A program made the position numbers and the translations under genes. Shown here one piece after another: positions 1-7,714 of a stretch of DNA of 49,702 nt (positions within the stretch are counted from its first letter, which is position 1; the number at the start of each line of letters is the position of its first letter). This DNA comes from an uncultured Saprospiraceae bacterium (lineage in GTDB: Bacteria; Bacteroidota; Bacteroidia; Chitinophagales; Saprospiraceae): positions 1 to 49,702 of the forward strand of contig CALDUE010000018.1 of the NCBI GenBank assembly GCA_937923485.1, in the 5' to 3' direction. The notes below the pieces were generated by a model, which saw only the letters and a list, made by a program, of their open reading frames with translations, did not search any database and had not been told where the DNA came from.

Positions 1-14
1 ACGAAAACGAATGC

Positions 15-524
15 ATGGAACGCCCTAGACTAAAAATCGAATTATCGCCTACTGACAGATTAATTGAAACGCTAGGATTTATTGCACTCTTAGCATTAAT
101 TGGACTTCCTCTCTACTACTACAATCAACTTCCCGATTCCATTCCGAGACACTTTGGACTAGATGGTAAACCAGATGCATACAGCGGTAAAGCTATTATT
201 TGGACCTTGCCTGCAATTGGGCTTATTCTGTTTTCAGGCATGCATTGGCTAAATAAACGTCCCCACATTTTTAATTACCCTCAAGAAATTACCGAGGAAA
301 ACGCAGAAAGACTATACACTGGCGCAACCCGAATGATGAGATCTTTGAACACGACCATCGCTTTCGTTTTTGCATACATTTCCTTCTCCACTATCCGTAC
401 CGCCCTAGGGGAGCAAGCTGGATTGGGGACATGGTTTAGTCCAGTATTTATAAGCGTACTTCTACTGATAGTAGGATTTTACTTGTTCCAGTCTAATGGA
501 AAAAAAGCACGACAAGAAAGCTGA
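15..524 (+). CDS. DUF1648 domain membrane protein
   Basis: A 169-residue integral membrane protein of unknown function. The first membrane segment (about residues 18-36) is followed by LPDSIPRHFGLDGKPDAYSG, the hallmark of the DUF1648 domain, which also forms the N-terminus of SdpI-type immunity proteins. Three further hydrophobic segments lie near residues 62-78, 112-128 and 142-160. The protein ends in a short basic tail. It lacks the C-terminal SdpI extension, so no immunity role can be claimed. The ATG at 15 is the only plausible start in view, and its upstream context lies outside the window. The family call is fairly safe and the function is unknown. Confidence 0.75.
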   Translation: MERPRLKIELSPTDRLIETLGFIALLALIGLPLYYYNQLPDSIPRHFGLDGKPDAYSGKAIIWTLPAIGLILFSGMHWLNKRPHIFNYPQEITEENAERLYTGATRMMRSLNTTIAFVFAYISFSTIRTALGEQAGLGTWFSPVFISVLLLIVGFYLFQSNGKKARQES

Positions 525-616
525 ACGGAAAACATATGCTTTCATAAATATCTTCGCAGACCTCTTCTCACCACCTCTAGTGTGAATCCATAGACCAAGT
601 GTCCGGCGAATTCAAT

Positions 617-835
617 TCAAGCATTTTGCTGCGGTTCTACCTCGTGGGGATAAGGCTCTAAATCCATAGCAGGAATCGTAGACCCGTGGGTGAGCACCCA
701 AAAGCCTAGGCCAAACGGAACCCCATAGCCAGCAGCGAGTTCATCAGACTCCTCAACTAAAGCTCCATAGAGCGCTCCAGTTCCAGTGCCAAATCCCAGT
801 GAATCTTGCTCATCAATACGTACAAACGAGAGACG
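617..835 (-). pseudogene. Remnant of a YagU/DUF1440-like membrane protein
   Basis: On the minus strand, 72 codons are open from just after a TAA (836-838) to a TGA (617-619). The translation contains GTGTGALYGALVEE and GYGVPFGLGFWVLTHG, then a proline/acidic tail. It resembles the C-terminal half of YagU/DUF1440 inner-membrane proteins (glycine-rich helix, FG..W...H block). There is no ATG, GTG or TTG before the conserved block, and the N-terminal half is missing. I therefore read it as a 5'-truncated, decayed copy. The family assignment is from memory of the motif and is moderate only. Confidence 0.4.
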
Positions 836-850
836 TTAGTAGCCGCATGC

Positions 851-994
851 ATGCTCATGAATGTATTGGTCATCGGTAGTTGCTTCGCCCAAAAATGGGA
901 CCCGGTAGGACTGCAGTCCACCTACATCGTCTTTCTATTCTTATTTCTCTACTTGATGGGCAGCAATAATGAAACTAAATCTGCAGAATTATAA
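851..994 (+). CDS. Small hydrophobic hypothetical protein, possibly a gene fragment
   Basis: From the ATG at 851 the frame encodes 47 residues with two hydrophobic stretches (MLMNVLVIGSCFA and a segment around STYIVFLFLFLYLMG). A TTG at 806 would add 15 residues. It lies beside the decayed DUF1440 remnant on the other strand. It may be a genuine tiny membrane protein or the tail of another broken gene. No family is recognised. Confidence 0.25.
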   Translation: MLMNVLVIGSCFAQKWDPVGLQSTYIVFLFLFLYLMGSNNETKSAEL

Positions 995-1051
995 AGTACA
1001 GGGTAAATCGTAAATACCTCTAGATATTAGCATATCAAGCAGCTCTAAACT

Positions 1052-1095
1052 AAAAAGGCGCAGGAAAGGACTTTCATCCTTTCTTGCGCCTTTTT
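1052..1095. terminator. Bidirectional intrinsic terminator
   Basis: Inverted repeat with arms AAAAAGGCGCAGGAAAGG and CCTTTCTTGCGCCTTTTT, nearly perfectly complementary, flanked by A/T runs so that both strands end in a T-run. It lies 22 bases beyond the stop of the minus-strand DUF2911 gene, which it most likely terminates. Confidence 0.85.
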
Positions 1096-1116
1096 GTAAA
1101 GTGTAAAACAACCTTA

Positions 1117-2211
1117 CTACTTGAAGGTCACTGGCATCTTCACCATACTGGTATCCCAGCCAAATAGGACATTGACTTTCTTATCATCAACCTTTTCATA
1201 GAAGACGGTGAACGCTTCTAGTGTTTGCTTATTGGTCGCAACAGGTACGATGACTTTACCGACGTTGGTCTCGTCATCGTGATTTGCAGCACCCCATGAA
1301 TTGGTGTCTTTATGCACGATAATCTCCCAATTGTCCTTATTCACTACTGCAAATAGGCCGTACGTTCCTTTCTTCAACTCAAGATCACCAACCTTCGCAT
1401 CTTCGTAAAGCGTGAAAGTAGTTGTCTCGTTTGCTCCTAGGCGCCACACCTCACCGTATGGGAGTAACTCTCCGAAGATGTTTCTCCCCTTCTTCTGTGG
1501 TCTGCTATAGACGATTTTAATTTTAGGAGCATTGGCAGCCAAAGCTTCTGGCGTTTCGTGAAAATTTTGTCCTTGCGACCATCTTGGGTACGATGCGATA
1601 TCCATTGGACTTGCATCCGGTCCAGCTAATTCTGAAGCATTAAGATTAATCGGTAGTGTCGCCCTTACTTGATCCCATTCGAAAAGCATGTTCACATGAC
1701 CTTCGTCTACCTTTTGAAAGCCAATTGTAAACAGTTCTCTTACAGATCCTGTCTTGGTCGTCTTCGCTTTAAAACGCCCTAATTCTTTATCCTTATCTAA
1801 GTTGCTTGAGCCCGAAGTGCGGATGTAACTTGACACAACGATGTCCCAGCTATTTTCATTTACCTCAGCGTACAGGCGGTAGCGTCCTCTTGGTATAACT
1901 ACACCACCAATCTCTACATTTTGATAAAAGAGTACTTCCGTACCTTCATTTGCACCAAGTCTCCAGTCCTTTCCGTAAGGAACCAAGTCTCCAAAAATGA
2001 CTCGTCCATTTTTCGAAGGACGACTGTAGTTCACTTTAATCTTTGGTGACCTGTTTGGATCATCAGCCTCCAAGTAATTCGCAAATGCAGCTTCTCTTGG
2101 ATACGTTGCCATGTCTGTTGGACTCTTATCCAATTCGGGCCATTTGATGTCTTGTGCAAACAATGCAAATGGCATCGCGATACAAAGTGAAAGCGCTAAA
2201 AAGAACTTCAT
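1117..2211 (-). CDS. Secreted protein with two tandem DUF2911 domains
   Basis: A 364-residue protein with a clear signal peptide (MKFFLALSLCIAMPFALFAQ). The mature part is an internal duplication. Each half (about 25-195 and 200-364) carries the DUF2911 pattern: KIKV.YSRP..KGR.IFG.L.PYG..WRLGANE, then a KGTY.LFA.V....W.I block and a terminal V..LF.WD. DUF2911 proteins are common in Bacteroidota and usually have one domain; their function is unknown. The copies differ throughout, so the duplication is old. It is transcribed alone and ends at the bidirectional terminator at 1052-1095. Confidence 0.85.
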   Translation of the reverse strand: MKFFLALSLCIAMPFALFAQDIKWPELDKSPTDMATYPREAAFANYLEADDPNRSPKIKVNYSRPSKNGRVIFGDLVPYGKDWRLGANEGTEVLFYQNVEIGGVVIPRGRYRLYAEVNENSWDIVVSSYIRTSGSSNLDKDKELGRFKAKTTKTGSVRELFTIGFQKVDEGHVNMLFEWDQVRATLPINLNASELAGPDASPMDIASYPRWSQGQNFHETPEALAANAPKIKIVYSRPQKKGRNIFGELLPYGEVWRLGANETTTFTLYEDAKVGDLELKKGTYGLFAVVNKDNWEIIVHKDTNSWGAANHDDETNVGKVIVPVATNKQTLEAFTVFYEKVDDKKVNVLFGWDTSMVKMPVTFK

Positions 2212-2482
2212 GATTTCAGTGGTTTGGTTAGCTCAAAACTAATCACATAAATTTTCTAATAAACACGTAACGAAAGGTATTCTCCCCCAAACCTCAACAC
2301 CTTTCAATACTATGACGTAGCTGTGAAACGAGCGTAAGTAAATCGCTAAAAAGGATGCTTCAAATCGTACGTTACCATGCATAGAGCACGGAAAATCTTG
2401 TCAGGCTTTTAATAGAAGCACCGCAGAAAATTTAGCTAAGAGGTTTTGAAATTGCGATTTTGTAATACCAAAGGCAAATCAC

Positions 2483-3538
2483 CTACGCTACTCCACTCTC
2501 TTTTTTGAGCTCCTCAAGCTGCTTTTTAAGCTCCTTGATCTGTTCCATTATTTTCGGAATACGGCGAATTGAACTTTGCTCAGAAGCCCACTGACGGAAC
2601 GGCTTAGCTGGCGACCCGAAAACCTTGGCCCCTTCATCTTCAATCGAATCTTTTAATCCACTTTGAGCAGCCACCTCAACATCATCAGCCAAAACGATAT
2701 GTCCAGCCATGCCGACTTGACCGCCGAGCTGGATGCGCTTGCCTAGTTTAGCCGAACCGGCGATTCCCACTTGGGCGGCGGCTGCAGTATGCTCATCTAT
2801 CGTCACGTTATGTGCAACCATAACAAGGTTATCAAGCTTCACGCCGCGACGTAGTATGGTGCTTCCCGTAATAGAGCGGTCTATGGTTGTACACGCTCCC
2901 ACCTCCACATCGTCTTCAATAAGCACATTACCGAGGTGTGGGATACGAATCCAAGCGCCATCAGCCTCGCGGGTATGACCGAAACCATCTGTTCCTACCA
3001 CGCAGTTCGCCAATAGACGTACGCGGTTACCCACTACGCAACCGTGCATGAGTCTGCCGCCAGTCTGCAAGAGGCAATCCTCACCCAGACTTGCGCCACT
3101 GCCCACGAAAGATTGAGGCTCAATAATGGTCCCATCTCCTATGGTCGCCCCTTCACCGATGTAGGCGAAAGCTCCAACGTGCGCCCCAGGGTGAACCGTT
3201 GCAGTTTCGTGTACGACAGCCGTTGGATGCACTCCAGGCGCCGGCTTAGGAATCCGCGCAGCATACATTCTCAACAAGCCTGCAATTGCATTTCCTACAT
3301 CAGCAACACGAATTACCGTTGCCTTGAATGCTCGTTCTGCGACAAAATCCTGAGGAACAAGCAATGCCGTCGCTCCAGAATCGTAGGCAAAGTCCGCGTA
3401 CTTCTTTGGATTGGAAAGAAAGGCCAACTCTCCTTCACCAGCATCTTCTATTCTGCCAATGGTGCGCAAAACTGCGTCAGGATTCCCTTCAATTGTGCCA
3501 CCGAGAAGTTCGGCAATCTGCTGGACGGTAAACTGCAT
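2483..3538 (-). CDS. lpxD: UDP-3-O-(3-hydroxyacyl)glucosamine N-acyltransferase
   Basis: Third step of lipid A synthesis: transfer of a hydroxyacyl chain from ACP to UDP-3-O-acylglucosamine in the cytoplasm. The N-terminal domain (1-100) has the LpxD fold signature IGRIEDAGEGELAFLSNPKY-like block. A left-handed beta-helix of hexapeptide repeats follows (about 104-305), with the catalytic histidine at H243 in LVMVAHNVTID. The C-terminus is a basic helix. At 351 residues from the ATG at 3538 it has normal family length; eight more codons are open upstream but unlikely to be used. It is divergent from hemC with 72 bases between starts; a TAccTTTA element lies 11 bases before the ATG. Confidence 0.95.
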   Translation of the reverse strand: MQFTVQQIAELLGGTIEGNPDAVLRTIGRIEDAGEGELAFLSNPKKYADFAYDSGATALLVPQDFVAERAFKATVIRVADVGNAIAGLLRMYAARIPKPAPGVHPTAVVHETATVHPGAHVGAFAYIGEGATIGDGTIIEPQSFVGSGASLGEDCLLQTGGRLMHGCVVGNRVRLLANCVVGTDGFGHTREADGAWIRIPHLGNVLIEDDVEVGACTTIDRSITGSTILRRGVKLDNLVMVAHNVTIDEHTAAAAQVGIAGSAKLGKRIQLGGQVGMAGHIVLADDVEVAAQSGLKDSIEDEGAKVFGSPAKPFRQWASEQSSIRRIPKIMEQIKELKKQLEELKKESGVA

Positions 3539-3579
3539 ATGAATGTAAAGGTACATGACCATGTTAAGGTTTTAGAGGA

Positions 3580-3606
3580 TTGAGCGTCATAAGCCACGTA
3601 CCTTTG
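3580..3606 (+). promoter_or_regulatory. Putative hemC promoter, near-leaderless
   Basis: TTG (3580-3582), 16 bases, then TACCTTTG (3599-3606) matches the Bacteroidota -33/-7 pattern. The -7 box ends only 4 bases before the hemC ATG, so transcription would start at or next to the start codon. Confidence 0.5.
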
Positions 3607-3610
3607 CAAA

Positions 3611-4522
3611 ATGGCAACAAATCCGATCATTCGTATTGGCACCCGCGGAAGCAAACTCGCCCTTTGGCAGGCTCACTTCATGCAAGCTGAATTGGAAAAG
3701 CTTCAGGTCCACTCTGAATTGGAAATCATCAAGACGCAAGGCGACAAAATCCAACACCTATCTCTCGATAAACTAGAAGGGAAAGGGTTCTTTACCAAAG
3801 AGTTAGAAGATGCCTTGCTGCGCGGAGACGTTCATGTAGCCGTACATTCGATGAAGGATTTGCCAACCACCATGCCCCCAGGATTAGTCCTCGCTGGCGT
3901 GAGTCAACGTGCTGATCCTACCGATTGGATTCTCGTCAGAAAAGAGATTGCCGTCAATGACAAACCATGGCAACTCCCGAGTGGTGCTAAAGTGGGTACC
4001 TCAAGTGCACGTCGAAAATCGCAACTGCTCGATCTAAGACCAGATGTGACCACAGAAGACATCCGTGGCAACGTACCCACGCGCATTCAAAAGCTGCGTG
4101 ATGGCGGCTTCGATGCAATAATTCTTGCCGCAGCAGGTATCACCAGACTTGAACTCGATGTAAGCGATTTGGTGGTGAGTGAATTACATCCACGCGAATT
4201 TGTCCCAGCTCCAGCCCAAGGAGTTCTAGCATATCAATGCCGTGAAAATGATTTAGAAACACGTCGCATCATTGCTAAACTGCACGATCCTGCCACTTCG
4301 ACCTGTACCAACGTAGAGCGAACGCTGCTCAAACGTTTCGACGGTGGTTGCCACCTTCCGCTTGGCGCACACTGTGTAGCACACGACATGGGCTACAACT
4401 TCACGGCAGCCTATGCTCCAAAGCTCGGTGAGCCCGTCATTCGCAAACGACTTAGCCTCAGCACTTTTGATGGCTTAGTCGATGAAATGTACAATGCCTT
4501 GACCGCTGAAATACCTGCTTAG
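3611..4522 (+). CDS. hemC: Hydroxymethylbilane synthase (porphobilinogen deaminase)
   Basis: Polymerises four porphobilinogen molecules into hydroxymethylbilane in tetrapyrrole synthesis. The start IRIGTRGSKLALWQA, the block VHSMKDLPT, GTSSARRKSQL, DIRGNVPTRI and FVPAPAQGVL are all family motifs. The dipyrromethane-cofactor cysteine is C247 in DGGCHLPLGAHC. At 303 residues it has normal length. hemD follows after 5 bases and completes uroporphyrinogen III formation. A TACCTTTG box lies immediately before the ATG, suggesting a very short leader. Confidence 0.97.
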   Translation: MATNPIIRIGTRGSKLALWQAHFMQAELEKLQVHSELEIIKTQGDKIQHLSLDKLEGKGFFTKELEDALLRGDVHVAVHSMKDLPTTMPPGLVLAGVSQRADPTDWILVRKEIAVNDKPWQLPSGAKVGTSSARRKSQLLDLRPDVTTEDIRGNVPTRIQKLRDGGFDAIILAAAGITRLELDVSDLVVSELHPREFVPAPAQGVLAYQCRENDLETRRIIAKLHDPATSTCTNVERTLLKRFDGGCHLPLGAHCVAHDMGYNFTAAYAPKLGEPVIRKRLSLSTFDGLVDEMYNALTAEIPA

Positions 4523-4527
4523 CCCTT

Positions 4528-5190
4528 ATGTCCAGAAGGCTTTTCATTACACGCCCTTTGGCTGAAGATGCCCCACTCTATCTGCGGCTGCACGAGCGAG
4601 GTTTTGACGTAAGTGGACACTCCATGCTCACCTTCGAGCCTCTTGCTATTCCGAAATTGGAGCCTACCGAATGGCTCTTTGCCTATAGTCCCAGGGGAGT
4701 GAAATTCCTTTTAGATCAAAAAATTGTCGAGCGCGTGGGCAATCGCTTGCAGTGCGCTAAGGGCCCCATAAAGCTTGGTGCAGTTGGTCAAGGCACCGCT
4801 AATGCATGGGCGGAAGCTGGCCTAGATGTCGACTTTATTGGGGATGGGGAACCCGCTTCTACTGCTGCAGCTTTCGCCAAAACCCACTGTCTGGAGTCAA
4901 CTCCACACGTTACTTTTTTACAGGCTGCCAATAGCCGTAGATCAGTGGAAAGACTGCTGGCAGATCATGTAAAAACTACAACGCTCAGTGTCTATCAATC
5001 CAAAATTAACGAAGATGCAAGCGCTCCTCTTGCGGAGGTTTATTACCTCACCAGCCCCTTGAGCGCTGAGGCTGTGCTACGCCAACTTGACCAAAAACGA
5101 CCTTTTGATATCTGGTGTGTCGGCAGCGTTACTGCCGCGCGCGTAAGAGAATTGGGCTTTACAGTACAGCAGCTTGTTCCCTTGGTCTGA
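4528..5190 (+). CDS. hemD: Uroporphyrinogen-III synthase
   Basis: Closes hydroxymethylbilane to uroporphyrinogen III with inversion of ring D. The start SRRLFITRP is characteristic, followed by the two-lobed HemD pattern: FAYSPRGVKFLL in lobe one, LGAVGQGTANAWAEAG, then FLQAANSRRSVERLL and a terminal YYLTSPLSAEAVL and VGSVTAARVRELGF. At 220 residues it is slightly short, as HemD often is; the family is poorly conserved in sequence. Its position 5 bases after hemC makes the call firm. The gene carries two copies of the dispersed GNAA-hairpin element (4601 and 4870). Confidence 0.93.
   Translation: MSRRLFITRPLAEDAPLYLRLHERGFDVSGHSMLTFEPLAIPKLEPTEWLFAYSPRGVKFLLDQKIVERVGNRLQCAKGPIKLGAVGQGTANAWAEAGLDVDFIGDGEPASTAAAFAKTHCLESTPHVTFLQAANSRRSVERLLADHVKTTTLSVYQSKINEDASAPLAEVYYLTSPLSAEAVLRQLDQKRPFDIWCVGSVTAARVRELGFTVQQLVPLV
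4601..4614 (+). repeat. GNAA-hairpin element, GTTTTGACGTAAGT
   Basis: Variant with A-T closing pair and GTAA loop, inside hemD, sense. Confidence 0.7.
4870..4883 (-). repeat. GNAA-hairpin element, GTTTTGGCGAAAGC
   Basis: Exact copy inside hemD, antisense; reads AFAKT in the protein. Confidence 0.85.
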
Positions 5191-5267
5191 CTGTAGTCCA
5201 GAAAAATACCGCGAGTACAGTTTTTTGGTCCACGTATACAATATTGAAAATCGTAACGTGAGGACTA

Positions 5268-5281
5268 GTTTTGGCGTAAGC
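5268..5281 (+). repeat. GNAA-hairpin element, GTTTTGGCGTAAGC
   Basis: Exact copy in the intergenic gap 5 bases before the start of the TPR membrane protein. Confidence 0.85.
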
Positions 5282-5286
5282 AGTCT

Positions 5287-7149
5287 ATGCCTTCAGCACT
5301 CCCCCACACCATGGCAAGCCCGAAGAAAAAAAAGAAAAAGGTAAAAGCGTCGCAAGTAGCCCCTTCGCAGGCGCTCAAGCCGAGCCGCTCTGAGTGGTTG
5401 TTTGTGCTTCCAGCGATTTTACTTACGCTCGTGGTCTTTGGCCAAACGATGGGCTATGACTTCGTCAATTGGGACGATGATGTCAATATTCTTGAAAATA
5501 GAGGCGTTACCACCTTCAACCTCAAGACCATCTTCACGGAAACAGTAATTGGCAACTACAATCCGCTACCTATTCTCACCTTCGCCATCGAGCATGCGAT
5601 GGTCGGCACCAAGGCAGGTTTGTACCACTTCAATAACCTGTGGCTGCACTTGCTTAACGTAGTGCTTGTCTATTTTCTCGGACGCCGACTCAAACTCGAT
5701 CAAGTTCCCGCCGCACTTTTGGCTTGTCTTTTTGCAATCCACCCCCTTCGCGTTGAGAGTGTTGCCTGGGTCACCGAGCGCAAAGACGTGCTCTTCACGG
5801 CCTTCTATTTCGGAGCGCTCTTGCTCTACGAAAAGCATCGCCAATCAGGCAAACAATCGAGTTGGCATTGGGGTGTTGGAGGCCTCTTTATCCTCGCGCT
5901 CTTTTCTAAGATTCAAGCGGTGAGTTTGCCGCTCTCAATGATTTGCCTAGACTACCTCCGCGATGATAAATTCAAACTAACAGCGCCCTTCTCTTTGCGT
6001 TTGCATCCTGTTTTGGCGAAAGCCCCTTACTTCCTCATGAGCCTCGCCGTAGGACTCCTCGGAGTTTATTTTTTGGGCCGTGACGGAAGTCTTACTGATG
6101 CAACCAACTATAACTTCATCGATCGTCTCGCGGTAGGTGCTTACGCCTATGCCGTCTACCTCGTCAAAGCGATCATCCCTTACGAAATGTCGCCGCTTTA
6201 CCCTTATCCCAGCAAATTGCCGGTGCAAGCTTACCTATCCTTCGCGGTGGTGCTCGCAGCTGTAGGCGCAATGATTGTTGGTTACATGAAGCAGTGGCGA
6301 GGAATCACCTTTGCCCTCGCATTCTTCACCGTAAATGTGATGTTCATGCTTCAGGTTCTCGGGGCTGGACAAGGCTACCTCGCAGATCGATTCACCTACG
6401 TCGGCTACTTCGGACTCTTCTGGGGCATGGCCTACCTTTTCCAACAAGTATCGGCCAAGAAAGCCATGAAAAAAGGATTGCTCGCGGGGGTTGGTGTTTA
6501 CTTGCTTGTCCTCACTGTTGTCTCCTTCCAACAAACGCGAATCTGGCGCAATGGAGGTACGCTCTGGACACATGTTAGCAAGCTCTACCCGAAAGCTGGA
6601 ACAGCGCACGGCAACCTCGCCATGTTCCTACGTGATGGAGGTGAGACGGAGCTCGCCATGGGTCTTTACAAAAAAGCGATCGAAGTCGATCCGAAGTCTG
6701 GGAGTTACCACAACTCACTCGGCAAGCTCTTCTTTGACAACAACCGAGATGCGGATGCGATCGCACAATATTCTGCAGGGATTAATGTCGAGCCAACACT
6801 TGGAGAGTTGTACATCAATAGAGGTGCAGCTTACGCCAAAACCGGTAAATATCGAGAGGCTGAAATCGACTTGAATAAAGGTATTGAGTTAGAACCTGAC
6901 AACTTCAACGCATACCTCAACAGGTCATTACTCTACTACACGCAAGGCAGACTAAACGAGTCGCTCGCTGATTATGACATCATGATGCGCATGCGTCCCG
7001 AAAATCATGACCTCCTACAACAAAGGGGTGCAATCAAAGTCTCGAATGGAGATGTCGCAGGCGGCAAGGCAGATATACAAGCGGCTATTCAGTTGGCGGG
7101 CAGGTCTCCCGAAGCTGCAAAATACCAAGAGTACCTCAACGGGCTTTAA
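5287..7149 (+). CDS. TMTC-like polytopic membrane protein with C-terminal TPR repeats
   Basis: A 620-residue protein. A lysine-rich N-terminus (MASPKKKKKKVK) precedes a membrane part with about ten hydrophobic segments (residues 37-420) and then at least four tetratricopeptide repeats (about 435-615). The membrane part carries GYDFVNWDDDVNI and RVESVAWVTERKDVLF, typical of the O-mannosyltransferase-like TMTC/DUF1736 group, whose acidic pair after the first membrane segment belongs to the GT-C fold. A glycosyltransferase role is therefore possible but inferred. The start may be the ATG at 5311 rather than 5287. A copy of the dispersed element sits just upstream (5268-5281), and two more lie within the gene. 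Confidence 0.8.
   Translation: MPSALPHTMASPKKKKKKVKASQVAPSQALKPSRSEWLFVLPAILLTLVVFGQTMGYDFVNWDDDVNILENRGVTTFNLKTIFTETVIGNYNPLPILTFAIEHAMVGTKAGLYHFNNLWLHLLNVVLVYFLGRRLKLDQVPAALLACLFAIHPLRVESVAWVTERKDVLFTAFYFGALLLYEKHRQSGKQSSWHWGVGGLFILALFSKIQAVSLPLSMICLDYLRDDKFKLTAPFSLRLHPVLAKAPYFLMSLAVGLLGVYFLGRDGSLTDATNYNFIDRLAVGAYAYAVYLVKAIIPYEMSPLYPYPSKLPVQAYLSFAVVLAAVGAMIVGYMKQWRGITFALAFFTVNVMFMLQVLGAGQGYLADRFTYVGYFGLFWGMAYLFQQVSAKKAMKKGLLAGVGVYLLVLTVVSFQQTRIWRNGGTLWTHVSKLYPKAGTAHGNLAMFLRDGGETELAMGLYKKAIEVDPKSGSYHNSLGKLFFDNNRDADAIAQYSAGINVEPTLGELYINRGAAYAKTGKYREAEIDLNKGIELEPDNFNAYLNRSLLYYTQGRLNESLADYDIMMRMRPENHDLLQQRGAIKVSNGDVAGGKADIQAAIQLAGRSPEAAKYQEYLNGL
6010..6023 (+). repeat. GNAA-hairpin element, GTTTTGGCGAAAGC
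   Basis: Exact copy inside the TPR membrane protein gene, sense; reads VLAKA. Confidence 0.85.
6829..6842 (-). repeat. GNAA-hairpin element, GTTTTGGCGTAAGC
   Basis: Exact copy inside the TPR membrane protein gene, antisense; reads AYAKT within a TPR helix. Confidence 0.85.
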
Positions 7150-7183
7150 CAATGTATAAGGCACCCGCTGCAAGTAAAACGCT

Positions 7184-7191
7184 TACTTTTG
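7184..7191 (+). promoter_or_regulatory. Putative -7 promoter element of the ApbE cassette
   Basis: TACTTTTG fits TAnnTTTG and ends 4 bases before the ATG at 7196. I find no good TTG at the -33 distance, so this is tentative. If real, the cassette mRNA would be almost leaderless. Confidence 0.35.
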
Positions 7192-7195
7192 TAGC

Positions 7196-7714
7196 ATGCG
7201 ATCACTCTTTTTTACACTCAGTTTGCTAATTTTTGGCCTTGCATGTTCTGCTAGCCAAGTAGCCTCTAAATCTACCTCCGATACACCTGTTGCTGAAGCC
7301 ACTGTTGCTTTAGACAGCCTCGCTTGGACAACTGATCTTAAGACGGCCAATAAAATGGCTAAGGCAAATGACTTAAAGGTTTTAATGGTCTTTTCTGGAT
7401 CAGATTGGTGTCGCCCGTGTCAACAATTTAAACTAGAAGTGCTCAAGAATGAGACCTTTGAAGATGTTGCGAAAGATCAAGTCGTGATCTTGTATGTAGA
7501 CTTCCCTGCGAAAAAGCGCAACAAGCTTTCAGAAAAAGAGACCGCAGCAAATGCCGCACTTGCCGAGCAATACAACAAGACGGGAGCTTTTCCGAAGGTA
7601 CTACTGATGCCTTCCGATGACGAGGCAAATCCTTGCGAGTTGAAGTATAAAGGCCAAAGTGCTGACGAGTGGCTTACCCTCATCAGAGAAGCCATCGAGA
7701 GTTGTGCTTCCTAA
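7196..7714 (+). CDS. Thioredoxin-fold lipoprotein
   Basis: A 172-residue periplasmic lipoprotein. The signal peptide ends in the lipobox LACS (cysteine 17). The mature part is a thioredoxin-like domain with the redox motif WCRPC (C72, C75) in the context VFSGSDWCRPCQQF, as in the thioredoxin_7 group. The later proline loop is seen in GAFPKVLLM. It is the first gene of a cassette with ApbE, DUF4266 and DUF3570, and its stop overlaps the likely GTG start of apbE. It probably reduces or protects thiols of a cassette partner such as the DUF4266 lipoprotein; that is inference. Confidence 0.85.
   Translation: MRSLFFTLSLLIFGLACSASQVASKSTSDTPVAEATVALDSLAWTTDLKTANKMAKANDLKVLMVFSGSDWCRPCQQFKLEVLKNETFEDVAKDQVVILYVDFPAKKRNKLSEKETAANAALAEQYNKTGAFPKVLLMPSDDEANPCELKYKGQSADEWLTLIREAIESCAS

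Larger units (their letters stand above)
525..1051. other. Gene-poor decayed stretch
   Basis: Between the DUF1648 gene and the terminator at 1052 there is no convincing intact gene. It holds the minus-strand DUF1440-like remnant (617-835) and a small plus-strand open frame (851-994). I see nothing in 525-616 or 995-1051. The picture is one of gene erosion. Confidence 0.5.

Noticed and set aside
3044..3583. Plus-strand frame of 179 codons
   Set aside because: It is antisense to lpxD, whose protein is a clear, full-length family member; the frame's translation is low-complexity and unlike any protein.
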